Origin: Adineta steineri
Taxonomy: Eukaryota > Rotifera > Eurotatoria > Adinetida > Adinetidae
DNA length: 64,000 nt
Reading direction: 5' to 3'
Assembly (NCBI GenBank): GCA_905250115.1
Contig: CAJNOI010000174.1
Span: 88,286 to 152,285, forward strand
A program made the position numbers and the translations under genes. Positions within the stretch are counted from its first letter, which is position 1; every line of letters starts with the position of its first letter. Shown in pieces: positions 22,401-33,563 of this stretch. Below the pieces are notes generated by a model. That model saw only the letters and a program-made list of their open reading frames with translations, did no database searches and was not told the origin of the DNA.

Positions 22401-24338
22401 ATGAAATCTTTATCTCTAGTTCTACTTCAGATAATATCACCTATATTTTATTTACGTTGTTATTCAACAATAAAAATGAATGATATTAAAATCGAAAATT
22501 TTTTTGTACGTGATGATGAACAATTTTTTCCGAATAATAATCAACTACCCGTTATTGTCTATCGTCAAGTATTTGATACAAAATCTGTATCAGCATCCAA
22601 ATGGGAACAATTATTTCAAGAGAATAATTTTGGTAAATCATGGAGAGATGGAATATTTACTTATCATCATTATCATTCAACTGCACATGAAGCACTTGGC
22701 TGTTATGGTGGCCATGCACAAGTACGATTAGGTGGAGATAACGAACAAGTACGTAAAGATATTGAATTAAATGCTGGTGATTGTATTCTAATTCCAACTG
22801 GTGTAGCACATAAAAATATGGGACAAGATTCAGAATTTGGTGTTGTTGGCGCGTATGATTTAGATGGAAAAAGTTATGATATGAATTATGGAAAAGATGC
22901 AGAAGAAAGACGTAAAGCAGAAGAAAATATGAAAAAGGTAATATATCGATTACATTTATTAGTTATACCCAGAAAATAATTCTAGTCACATTAGATATAA
23001 AATCAAGTCTGCTATTTACATTTAGAGCATAGAAATTCATAACTCTTTGTCTTAAAACAACAAATTCTCATAACACTTTAAAGAATATGTTGAAAGTTAT
23101 AACAGCTTGCATATATATTTTCAAGGTATCACTAAATAATTCTTATTCTGTTGTTCTTTTGAATTGATAAATAAAGAAGCACACCAGTTGGAGAGCGTCA
23201 ATTGAAGTTCTTGAGATTTCTTCAATAGAACAGCAAATAAAGAAAAATATTTTATTATGATTATTATTTAATCAGTTCAATAACTTTTAAAGAGTAAGTT
23301 AGTCAGATAAAACACGTATAATTTTTGTCACGGCACTTGCCGTGATATCTCATGAGTCAAGGAATTACTGACTCATGTGTATATGATTGAGATTCTTGAG
23401 TCATATATATATATATATATGAGTATATAAGGGCTTTGGAGAGCATATTCTCTCTCATTGTTCTTTTCCCCTGATTGGAATAAAGTCGTCACAGTTATTA
23501 TTTTGAAATTTTTCATTAAAATGTATACTCATTTTTCGAACTATTTCTGTTTAAATAAATATTTCGAGAAGATATACATGCGTTTTGATTCCTATAATAA
23601 TTTTCGTAGATTTAGTATCAAAGAAGTCCTTTTAACCCTTTCAGGACTAGTTTTGCTTTTATCTTTTTCATGATTAGTGTATTATTCTTAAACTATCTTT
23701 TTGACCGCGACTTAGAAAAAAATTTTTTTTTTTTAAAGCATGGATCCCCCTCCAGGTAGGTAGTACCACCGTCCTGAAAGGGTTAAGTTCGAACTATAAG
23801 AACATAATAAAAGGTAAGCATTGTTTTATTTCCTCGTTAAAATTATGACAGTTTTATTGTATAGCATACACTCAAGGTTCTTCGATGTTTTATAAAAATA
23901 CAAAGGTCATTTCTAGTATAGTATTGTTCTGTTACTAAAAAAACTTTTCATATTATACTGAAACTTACATTATGGATAAACTTCAAAATAAAATCGATTT
24001 AGTACTCTTATGAGAGCAGTCTTTCGTCAAAAATATGCAATTATCAATGACGTCTGATAGTAAAATACATTTAATACACGTCGTTAAATGTAACAGATGT
24101 TTTGCATTACTTTACTTCCAATTCATTGAGCTGTATTCATTTTCTATGTACTATTTCTTATGTCAATAATATGATGCCATTAAAAATCATGTATTTATTT
24201 TTCTTTACATACTTAATTGCAAGGCCATACATTTCTAATTAATAGGTACAAGTGCCACGAATGGATCCAGTAGTTGGTAGAAAAAACGGTGGTGTAATTG
24301 AGTTCTGGCAGAAAAATACTCATCAAAACGAAATGTAA
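22401..24338 (+). CDS. Cupin-fold protein (YjlB-like), probably mitochondrial
   Basis: Two exons, 22401-22937 and 24246-24338; 209 aa. A single beta-barrel cupin domain shows the metal-site pattern YHHYHSTAHEALGCYGG (His/Glu) and a second His in PTGVAHKN. The C-terminal VPRMDPVVGRKNGG...EFW encoded by exon 2 matches the DPxxGxxGPLxxLW ending of the YjlB-like family, which supports the long intron. The N-terminus (MKSLSLVLL...LRCYSTIK) looks like a mitochondrial presequence with an RxYS cleavage motif; an internal ATG at 22477 would give a cytosolic form. The reaction and substrate are unknown in this family. The 1308-nt intron holds a solo-LTR-like element and a piggyBac-type MITE. The ATG abuts a TTTGTTTTAAG acceptor-like site. 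Confidence 0.8.
23326..23493 (+). mobile_element. Solo-LTR-like element
   Basis: The segment begins TGTCACGGCACTTGCCGTGA and ends CGTCACA, so it has TG...CA ends. In order it contains palindromes (CATGAGTCAAGG...GACTCATG), a TATA box (GAGTATATAAGGG at 23420) and an AATAAA at 23479, the arrangement of an LTR promoter, R and polyadenylation signal. Target duplication is not perfect. If the end is moved to 23499, ATTTT flanks both sides. No internal retroelement sequence is present. It lies in the cupin intron, same orientation. Confidence 0.5.
23636..23782. mobile_element. piggyBac-type MITE
   Basis: The 147-bp element is bounded by CCCTTTCAGGAC and its exact complement GTCCTGAAAGGG. It is flanked on both sides by TTAA (23632-23635 and 23783-23786), the target duplication diagnostic of piggyBac. 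It has no coding capacity and is located in the cupin intron. Confidence 0.75.
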
Positions 24339-24658
24339 GGTGTAAATAATATATTACTATTTTTTGCGTTTTCATGATAAAAAACTTATTAATCATATAC
24401 CTGTTACTTATATATTTTTTTTTCGTTTCTTTGCTTATTCTTGTTTATCAGTCTTGCTTCATATTGTTATTTTTTTATGATATAAAAAGAAATTACACAC
24501 ATTTTGCTTCATTTACTAATAAATATAAAAAAAAGAGAACCAGTGTACAACATTTACCTTTTTTCTTTACACAAATATGAATGACATACAATGGGAAAGG
24601 TCTGATAAATCACGTCTATTGAAAATATTGAATATCTTTTTTTGAATTTTTTAGATTA

Positions 24659-27600
24659 ATGACGACAGATTCAACTAGTTTAAGTGAAATACAAAAAACA
24701 AATGTTATTGATCAACTTAAACGACGTGTAACATTTATTAAATATAAATCAAATGGTCATACATATTCACGAATCTATTATGTTAATTTATCTGAAGATG
24801 CTATTCATTATCAAGGTTCAAAACGTAAATCTAAACATGAAGCATGTAAGCAATTATTTCGATGAAGAAAAAAAAACTATAAAGATACTTTTTTATTATT
24901 TAGGTAAAATAAAAGATATTGATCAAATACGTCGTGGTTTTACTACTGCGGTTTGGAAAAAATATATAGATAAAAGAAAAATTACACGTGATAAAGCACA
25001 TTTAGCTTTTTCGATTCTTTATGATAATAATCGACATTCGCTTGATTTACTTGCTGATTCGGAAAATATTTGTTTGCAATGGATTCAAGGTTTAGAATAT
25101 TTAATAGAACGTTATCGTTCTCATGTACGTACACATCATGAAATAACGGATCGATGGTTATGGTCGTTATTTTCTCAAGCTGATCGTGATCAATCAGGAC
25201 AATTAAATCGTCGTGAAGTTCATCAACTTTTAAGATTATTAAATATTGAATTAGATGAAAGAGAAATTGATCAATATTTTAATCAATCAAATATTCGTAC
25301 ATCAAATTATGAAGAATTAAGAAATTTAGATAAAGATGAATTTTTATTATTTTATAAATTTGTTTCACATCGACCAGAATTACTTAAAATTATTTGTCAG
25401 TAAGTTTAAAATGTTTCGATTAGTATCAATAAATATAATTCATTGATTGTATTACTTTAGATATAATGGTAGTACTCCTGAACAAATAGCAGATACATTA
25501 TTTAAATATTCCATTCTATCTAAAATGCCACATTCAAATCCACTTGAATATCCTGTTGATATAGCTTCGATAACTTGTTGGAAAATGAAAACGAAAAATA
25601 TTTCTCCACAACCAGAAAAACCATTAACAATTGCATCAGATAATAATTTTTCGTCGTCGTCATCGAATACGAAAGATAAAAAAAATTATTTAACTATTGA
25701 ACAATTTAAAAATTTCTTACAGAATGAAGAACATATGAAAGGAATAACGATTGATGATTGTTCAAAATTAATTGCAAGATTTGAACCATCATCCGAAGGA
25801 CATAAATACGAAGAATTAGGCGTTGATGGTCTTCGATTATTTTTACTTCATGATGAATTTTGTCTTATGAATCCAGATAAATCTCGACGAGTTTATCATG
25901 ATATGACACGACCAATTACTGATTACTTTATTGCTACATCACATAACACGTAACTATATAAATTAGTATATGTTTATTGATTCGATAAATTTGAGCGTAA
26001 AAATAAGAGCAGATATGCATGAAAACGAAAATAAAAAACAAACTTATTGATTTGTTGATATCAATATCTTAATATCTATCTAGTAGATAACTGTTTTCGA
26101 ACTTTTGATACTTATAATCACAAGATTTACCATATAGTCATCAGATTTCATTCTAGTCAAATCTTTAATTTTAAAAAAATTGATTTTTATTTTTATTTAA
26201 TTAGTTATATTCGTGATAGTCAAGTTTATGGTAACTGCACACCGGAAACATTCATTCATGCATTAAGAACTGGTTGTCGAGCTGTTGAAAGTAATTTTTT
26301 TTAATAAATTTTTAATTTAATTTCTTTTGAACTCAAGTGGATTGTTATGATGGTGATGACATGGAACCAATTGTTTATCATGCTAAAACATTAACAAAAC
26401 CAATTACATTAAGAGAAATTCTTCTTGCTATTCAAACACAAGCATTTGCTGCTTCACCGTAAAGATTATTCGATTTTAATTCAGTAGATTTTAACAGATT
26501 TTCGTTCTATTAGATATCCACTTTTTTTAAATATCGAAAATCATTGTTCATATGAACAACAAGGTGTTATGGCACGTCTTTTAAAAAATATTTTTAAAGG
26601 TAAAACTGAAAATTATCTTTTCCTTCGATTTATATTTAATTTCTTTCGTAAAACAGATCATCTCTTAACAGAACCATTAATGAACGATTCTCAAGTCTTA
26701 CCATCACCAGAAGATCTTAAATATAAAGTCATTATTCGAGTAATGTTATTCATTACTTTTTCTTGTTTAATAATTAATTTTCATTAAAAATAGAGTCGAC
26801 GATATCCCAAAGGAAAAATTCCAGCTGATCCAAAATCTAGCCGAAGTAATGATGAAACTGAACCAAATCCTAAAGTATTGATTAACAATTCTTTCTTGTT
26901 AATCTATTATTTATTTAATCTATTTTTAGAATTATCATCCTGATTTTGCTAAATTAATTATCTACGCTCAAATTGTTTCATATACTAATATTAATCATAC
27001 AATGTCGACACGTATGACTTTTTTCCCCTAAAGATTAATTGATCATCCGTTCTGTTTTAGAAAAATGTTTTCATTCAATATCATTCAAAGAATCGAAAGC
27101 AGATGATTTAATTAAAGCTGAACCACCTGAACATTTAGATTTAATTAAATTAACAAATAAACATCTAGTACGTGTTTATCCAGGGACGATACGACAAAAT
27201 TCAAGTAATATAAATCCAGTTACTTATTGGACTTATGGTATGAATATTATTCGTCTAATCTTAATAGATTATCTAGTTTTCTTATAGGTGTACAAATGGC
27301 TGCGCTAAATTATCAAGCAAATGATGATTCAATGTGTCTTCAAGATGGATTTTTTAGTGATAATGGAGGATGTGGTTATCTTCTTAAACCGCCTTGTTTA
27401 TTATCGAATAATTTATTATTTGATCCGAAAGAAATAGTTCATAAACGAGGAAAACGATTAATTATTCATATAATCAGTGGACAACATTTAGCCAAAGAGA
27501 AAAATTCCAATGATGATTCAGATATTGTTGATCCTTATATAGAAATAAATACATATGGTATTGAATGTGATTATACACAACAACATACACCATGTATACG

Positions 27601-27844
27601 TAATAATGGTCTTAATCCAATATGGGATTGTAAATTTCATATCGATGTTTATTGTCCAGAATTATGTTTGGTTAAATTTGAAGTACGTGATGATGATCAT
27701 TATCATCGTTCAGCATTTGTTGGACAAGCCTGTTTTCCATTTACAGCACTTCAATTAGGTTATAGACATATTAAATTAAAAGCAAAAGATGGTGATTATA
27801 TCCGTGGAACATTATTTGTTCATATTAAAATTGAAAATCTTTGA
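24659..27844 (+). CDS. PLCD: Phospholipase C-delta, copy B
   Basis: Eleven exons: 24659-24845, 24904-25399, 25461-25949, 26205-26290, 26338-26458, 26514-26599, 26657-26739, 26794-26874, 26930-27011, 27061-27237, 27288-27844; 814 aa (exon 6 boundaries may shift by 1 nt; its end is a G|GTAAAA donor). Same domain order and reaction as copy A. EF hand 1 is canonical (DRDQSGQLNRRE), unlike copy A. The X half keeps TSHNT, VEMDCYDG (split by an intron), VYHAKTL and LNIENHCS; Y keeps YPGTIRQNSSN and DNGGCGY; C2 has DPYIEIN and NPIWD. The EF-hand/X linker is longer than in copy A, with a Ser-rich insert. From the X domain on, most intron positions match copy A, while the EF-hand region is one exon here and four or five in copy A. 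An acceptor-like TTTTTTAG is 4 nt before the ATG. Confidence 0.86.
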
Positions 27845-28022
27845 AATTCTTCTTTTTCTTTTAATTTTTTTAGTCAGATACATCTTTTTCCCTTTTTTTA
27901 AACAGTGTAATGCTTGATTTGTATTTGTTTCAATTGTAATAAAATAAATATTTTCATCACAAAAAAATTATTCGATAGAAAAGAAAATTTTCTTTAGAGT
28001 CAAATAGATTTTTGCTTCCAGA

Positions 28023-29497
28023 ATGGTCTTATTGAAATTTTATTCGTGTTCTTTTTTATTATCTCAACATGTTCGATGTTTACATCGATCAAAATTTCTT
28101 TTGGCTCGAGGGATACGTCGTCCAAATGATTCCGTTCCATCACCGCCACCACCATCACCATTTACATCTATGGATAAAAGTTCATTTGCAGATGATGATA
28201 ATACAAATCAAATGTCAATACAAGAACAATTTGCTCGTCTTGAATTACAACGACTTGAACAACAATCCGAAAAACCTCGTGAAGAATCAAATTCATTTAT
28301 CGATGAGGAGACTGAAGTTTTAAAGGAAAAAGAATTTGATGAAGAAAAACCTTCAAAACCATTTATAGATCCAAGTACAACAAGTATTATTCTGTTTCCT
28401 GGTCAAGGTACACAATTTATTGGTATGGGGTAAGATTATTTATTTATCCAAAAAATAAAAAGAGAAATTTCTTTTATTATCTAGACAACAAGTAATCAAC
28501 TATCCAAATGTAAAAGAAATGTTTAATATAGCAAATCGAATACTTGGTTATGATCTTTATTCTAAATGTATAAATGGACCAATTGAAGATCTTAATCAAA
28601 CTTTGTATGCTCAACCTGCTATTTATGTTACATCATTAGCTGCTGTACAAAAATTAAAGACTGAAAATCAAAAAGTATAAAAAAAAAGTAATATTAAGAA
28701 ATTTTTGTTCTATATATTTTATTTTAGGCAGTTGAAAATTGTGTAGTAACAAGTGGTTTTAGTGTTGGTGAAATTACAGCACTTGTTTTTGCAGGTTGTA
28801 TGACATATGAAGATGGTCTTCGATTAATAAAAGTACGTGCTGAAGCAATGCAAGCAGCATCAAATGAAGTTAATAGTGGAATGATGACTGTTTTTATTGG
28901 TCGTGATACAAAATTAACATTAGCTATTGAAGCAGCACGAGAATGGTGTAATAAATATATTAAAATTGATGTACCATGTATACAAATTGCTAATCATATG
29001 TATGCTGAATGTAAAGTACTTGCTGGCCATAAAGAGGTTTATTTCTTTTGTGTCTTTTTTCTTATCGGAATATTTTTTGATATATATATTTTAATTAGGC
29101 TTTACAATTTATTGCACATAATTATAAAGTATTTGGTATACGTCGAATAAAATATTTGCCTGTAAGTGGTGCTTTTCATACACCATTAATGTCATCAGCA
29201 AAATTAAAATTAATAAAAGTATTAGACAAAATTGATATGCAACCACCACTTATTCAAGTTATGTCAAATGTAACTGGTAAACGTCATACAAATGATATTT
29301 CAACAATTAAACGATTACTGAGTCAACAATTAACAAAAAGTGTCTTTTGGGAACAATCAATTCATAAAATGTATCAACGAGATAAACATGAAACATATCC
29401 AAATACATATGAATGTGGTCCGGGACGACAACTTGGATATTTACTTCGATTAAATAATAATAAAGCATTTCAACAATATCATCATATCGATGTTTGA
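28023..29497 (+). CDS. MCAT: Mitochondrial malonyl-CoA:ACP transacylase
   Basis: Four exons: 28023-28429, 28485-28674, 28728-29036, 29099-29497; 434 aa. It transfers malonyl from CoA to the mitochondrial acyl carrier protein in type II fatty acid synthesis (octanoate/lipoate supply). The N-terminal about 115 residues hold a presequence and a Pro/Glu/Gln-rich linker. The FabD domain follows: LFPGQGTQFIGMG, the QPAI segment, the nucleophile motif GFSVGE (catalytic Ser), the Arg in RAEAMQ, GAFHT with the catalytic His, and GPGRQLG near the end. The linker is longer than in the human enzyme. The start is preceded by TTGCTTCCAG. A MITE follows about 155 nt downstream. Confidence 0.95.
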
Positions 29498-30687
29498 TAA
29501 ATTCTTGTTTTTGTTTTTGTTTTTGTTAGAAATAAAATCGAAAAAGAAATGAAATTATTCATCAAATCTAAACTAATTCGGTTTGAATTTTTTAGTCAAT
29601 TTTAGCACAACATTACGAAACTTTCGTGTTTGGTATTTTGTAGATGAAGACTTAGGGATGCGCAGTTTCAGTGCAAATACTGAAAAACTGTCACTTTCAG
29701 CCCTGACAGTGACGCACCGTAGCACTTACAACACTGACACCGTCGGTATTCATCGGTATCCGGGTGATTCCACTGCATCACTGAGCGCACTGTCAGTGTT
29801 GCCAGTGCTACGGTGCGTCACTGTCGATGCTGACGGTGCACAGTTTACTGAAACTGCGCATCCCTAGATAAAGAAAATATTGTTTTTCATGATTTAAATT
29901 ATAAGAGGATTTTTTTATACTTGGTTAAAAATAACTTAAGCTGTATTAGTGCATGCCTAGATCTTATTCATAATCTAAATTTAGTTGGTAATAGTTCATG
30001 TAGTGTGGCTTGTATTTTTTTTTCTCATTATTATATGATGACCTGTCAGTTTCACTTATTTCATTATGATTTGACGAGAAATTCTTAGTTCATAACAAGA
30101 TAATTATTTCTTGTACAAATAAAACATGTCATTCATACATGAAACATAATATTCAAGTGTTTTTCATTATATCAGCTTGATTTCCTATAATTACCAGACT
30201 AAACAATACGTGATCAAACACTGACTCAATTAGTCGAATACAAAGCATAAATCAATCAAAATAGAATATGGTTGAGTTAGTTTCTATAAATAATATAATC
30301 AATAAATTACACTGATATATCTAATCACTATCACTTACGATAGGAAAAAAAAATTTATTCATTTGCTAATTCATTATTTTACCTAATGAAAACATAAATA
30401 AAATAAGATTGAAGAAAAAAAACTTTTTTTTTTTGTTAATATTGTTTTTTGTTCTTAATGAAGTAAAATATTGTAGGGTTTGGAAACAAAACATTTTTCT
30501 TTAGTGTGTTTGATTTTGAATACAAAAAAAAAGAATGAAAGAAAGAAAGAAAAAACGGCGAATGAAACGTTGAGTTATTTTTTCGACACACATACATTGT
30601 AATGAAAAAAAAAGAAAACATACACACGAGAAAAAAATAAATAACTGGATTATATAGGAAAAGAAAAGGCACAGGAAATTTAAAGAT
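29498..30687. other. Intergenic between convergent MCAT and DnaJ genes
   Basis: AT-rich spacer without coding signal. It contains one inverted-repeat element (29653-29866, listed) and long A/T runs near 30.4-30.6 kb. The 78-codon frame at 30436-30672 on the minus strand is Phe-rich low complexity. Confidence 0.5.
29653..29866. mobile_element. MITE with 20-bp terminal inverted repeats and internal palindrome
   Basis: The 214-bp element opens TAGGGATGCGCAGTTTCAGT and closes with the exact complement. The arms continue imperfectly inward: CAGTGACGCACCGTAGCAC is mirrored by GTGCTACGGTGCGTCACTG. It could therefore form one long hairpin. Flanks GATGAAGA and GATAAAGA, the left one offset 2 nt from the terminus, may be an 8-bp target duplication with one mismatch (hAT-like). 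Confidence 0.7.
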
Positions 30688-32434
30688 CTATAATGAATCA
30701 GAAGTTGGTGGTCGTCTTTCGCGTGCTTCTTGCCATAATTCGCCCATTTTTAATAGAGCAATACATCGATGTCGTCGAGTTTCACGATGACATGTCGAAT
30801 CATTGAGTACTCGATCACAAACATCTCGTTCAACACTTTCAATTTCAAGTTTTGTTGCACGCCATAGTGCTTCCATTGATTTAGCAGCTGTATCAGCTTC
30901 AAGTTTACGTTTTTCTTCTTCAGTTAACGGTACTGGTACTTGTTGTGCTGAAGATTTACCATGACGACTAGGTTTTACAGTAGTGGATGTAGTTGTTGTT
31001 GTTGTTGTTGATGTTGAATTTAAATTCGAATGTTTTGGTGATTCGGAAGCTGAAGCCGAAGCCGAGGCCGAAGCTGAAGCTGATGCAGTCGATTCAGGAG
31101 GAACATATCCTGCATATTCTAAATGTCCTGAATGATGCTGAAATGGATACTGAGAATCTTTTCCATCTTCATTAGCTGTTGCTTCGTCATCAGCAATTTG
31201 TGCTAATTTAGACATTGACTGTCCCCATTCAACAGCACATTTAACTGTTTTTACCGTTTCTTTAACAACATGTACACGTTCTTTCCATGATGATTGTACA
31301 TGTTTACCATATCCTAACATACGTTTACCAATATGACCTTCTTGAGAATCTAATTTATTTAACCATAATTTTGCTTTTGACTCATAAATATAACCGATTG
31401 CATGTAATAAATGTTCACCATACGGTGCACTTAATAAATTTGGAATGTCTAATAATGTTATTTGAGCAAAATTATTCAGTGCTTCTTTATACTGTACGTC
31501 ACTACTATTTGGTGGCAATGATTCTGTAAAAATTGATAATTTATAAGTAAGATTTTGTGCTAATTGTTTAATACGTTCTTGACGTGCTTGTGAACGTTCT
31601 TCAGCATATGCAAGACGTTTACGCATTTTTTCTTCTTTTTGTTCACGTGTTTCTTCCGTACCTTTTGTTTCAGCATCTTTTATAACTTCAGTAATAGCAT
31701 GTTTAAATGATTTAGCTAATTCAAAATCACCAATTATCTTTGTAAATTGTTCACCACCAAACATTAATCGAAAGAATTCTTCAGCATCAAAATCTTCTAA
31801 TGTTATTCCATCAGAACCATTAGCTATAAGACGTTCATCTTTGCCATATCTAAACAGAAATTTATTTTACTATCCTTCTCGAAATATACTGCTTCTGTCT
31901 AAACAATAACTGAGTAAATATTGATTAACATAATACATAACTACTCATATTAACGACAAAAAAAATTAAAGAATCACGTCAGTAGCAAAATTACTGAGAT
32001 ATATTATGTAAAACTTGTGATATAATCTAATTAGAATTTTTCTTCATACCTATTATAAAGTTTTCTTTTTTCTGGATCACTGAGAATACCTATAAAAAAG
32101 AACAAACGAGAATATTCTCGAATTCATTGAATAAATATTTATTTTATATCATACTGTAAGCTTGAGAAATAAGTTTAAATCTTTCAGCATATTCTCGTCG
32201 TGTAAAATCATTAAGATTTTGTGTTCGATCAGGATGATATTGTAATGATAGTGAATAATATGCTTTTTTGATTTCCGATCCACTTGCTGTTGGTGATACA
32301 TTAAGAATATTGTAATAAGTTTTATCTAATGGTGCTTCATCTGTACCAGTTTTTCCAAGAAAACCAGATCGAACACCGCCACTACTTGATGATTTCTTTT
32401 TCTCATCATTATCACCGGATGATGCAGAAGCCAT
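30688..32434 (-). CDS. DnaJ (Hsp40) with DnaJ-X C-terminal domain
   Basis: Three exons (transcript order): 32434-32155, 32089-32050, 31849-30688; 493 aa. A class C-type J-protein. A Ser/Lys-rich start is followed by a J-domain at about residues 37-110 (YYNILNVSPTASGSEIKKAY, HPD in YHPDRTQ, VLSDPEKR-like end ILSDPEKRKLYNR). The C-terminal part (EDFDAEEFFRLMFGGEQF, IGDFELAKSF, then ERQARQERIKQLA-like helices and a YESKAKLWLNK segment) matches the DnaJ-X domain of yeast Caj1/Djp1. There is no Gly/Phe or zinc-finger region. A Ser-Ala dipeptide repeat and poly-Thr lie near the C-terminus. It should stimulate Hsp70 ATPase; the client is unknown. The gene sits 119 nt downstream of the phosphatase gene on the same strand. 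Confidence 0.88.
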
Positions 32435-32553
32435 TATTTAAAAGAATAAAAAATAAACAAAAATTATCTAAAACATTTAAATAAAAAAAATATATATATC
32501 ATCTGACTAAAAAAAAGATGATAATAATTATTCAAATAAAAAAAAGATATGTA

Positions 32554-33269
32554 TTAGACATTCTCTGATTGTTCAAGAACTGTATTCATTGTTGTTTTAT
32601 CACATTCGATTTGTTCATTATAATGAATTAATTGACGAAGAAAAGCAGTATTTGGTTGGACAATATGACGACGTGAACGAAGATGAATCATTGCTTGTTC
32701 AACAGACATGGAATGATATTTCATTAAATATGCACAGCACATTGTTGTTGATCGTGATACTCCACAAGCACAATGAACCAGTACACAACTATTCAATTGT
32801 CGTGCTTCATCAATAAATTGACATGCTTGTTCGAAATGTGGCGACATATCGAATGAAATTGTATCATCAGCTTTGATAAACATATGCTTGATATGAGAAC
32901 GAATAGGTATTCTTGGTCGAATCCAAACAACTGATAGAATATGAGTTATATTGAGATGATCAAGACGATCCTTATTATAATAAGAATAAAAATTAATTAA
33001 AAAAAAAGTAAAATTTTTACTTTATCTTGTAATGATTTTAAACCACCTAAATAAAGAAATTTCTCGAAAACAAGTGTTGGTTCACGTGGTATAATATGTC
33101 GTTGTTTTTTATTATTATTTAAAATATAAATACGTATATGATTAAGACGTTTTTCAAATGGATCGACCATTTTTGTTGTTGTATTTTTTGATTCATCTGA
33201 TGAGGATGTTTGAGAAGTCGAAAGAGTTTTTTTACTGCTTGTTACTAAAGAACGCTGCATTGTACTCAT
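32554..33269 (-). CDS. Atypical dual-specificity protein phosphatase
   Basis: Two exons, 33269-33021 and 32970-32554; 221 aa. After an about 60-residue Ser/Thr-rich N-terminus, one DSP domain follows: FEKFLYLGGLKSLQDKDRLD, ITHILSVV, then the P-loop HCACGVSRS (HCxxGxxRS, catalytic Cys and Arg), and AYLMKYHSMSVEQAMIHLRS with VQPNTAFLRQL. The general-acid Asp is probably in IKADDT. There is no MAP-kinase-binding rhodanese domain, so it belongs to the small atypical DUSPs (DUSP14/18/21-like). The substrate is not predictable. It lies between the STRA6 fusion and the DnaJ gene, all on the minus strand. Confidence 0.9.
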
Positions 33270-33563
33270 TAGAAATATATTAATAACAACGGATATTTAA
33301 TAAAAATAAATTTTCGTATTTTCTTCCCAGTTGATCAATCATTCATCTTGCTGTAATAGATGATGAATCAGTCAAGGTCGACATTTTGATTTAGTCATTA
33401 GGTACATATATGAATGGTGGATTTGATAAAACGATCTGAGATTTCTTGTATAGATGTCAATGTAAGTCAATCTTACGAACTAAAATTATTTTTTATTTAA
33501 AAACTAAGAAATACAACAAAAACAATAATAAAAACAAAACAACTGTTTTTTTAAAGCACTGTC

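Larger units (their letters stand above)
15079..29497 (+). other. Candidate trans-spliced polycistronic cluster of six genes
   Basis: RanGAP1, mtIF3, FARS2, cupin, PLC-delta B and MCAT are all on the + strand, with stop-to-start gaps of about 120, 79, 156, 320 and 178 nt. A pyrimidine-rich tract ending in AG lies at or just before five start codons: TATTTCAAG 6 nt before mtIF3, TATTTTCTAG directly before FARS2, TTTGTTTTAAG directly before cupin, TTTTTTAG 4 nt before PLC-delta B and TTGCTTCCAG 2 nt before MCAT. Spliced-leader trans-splicing is established in bdelloids; operon status here is inference. Confidence 0.5.
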
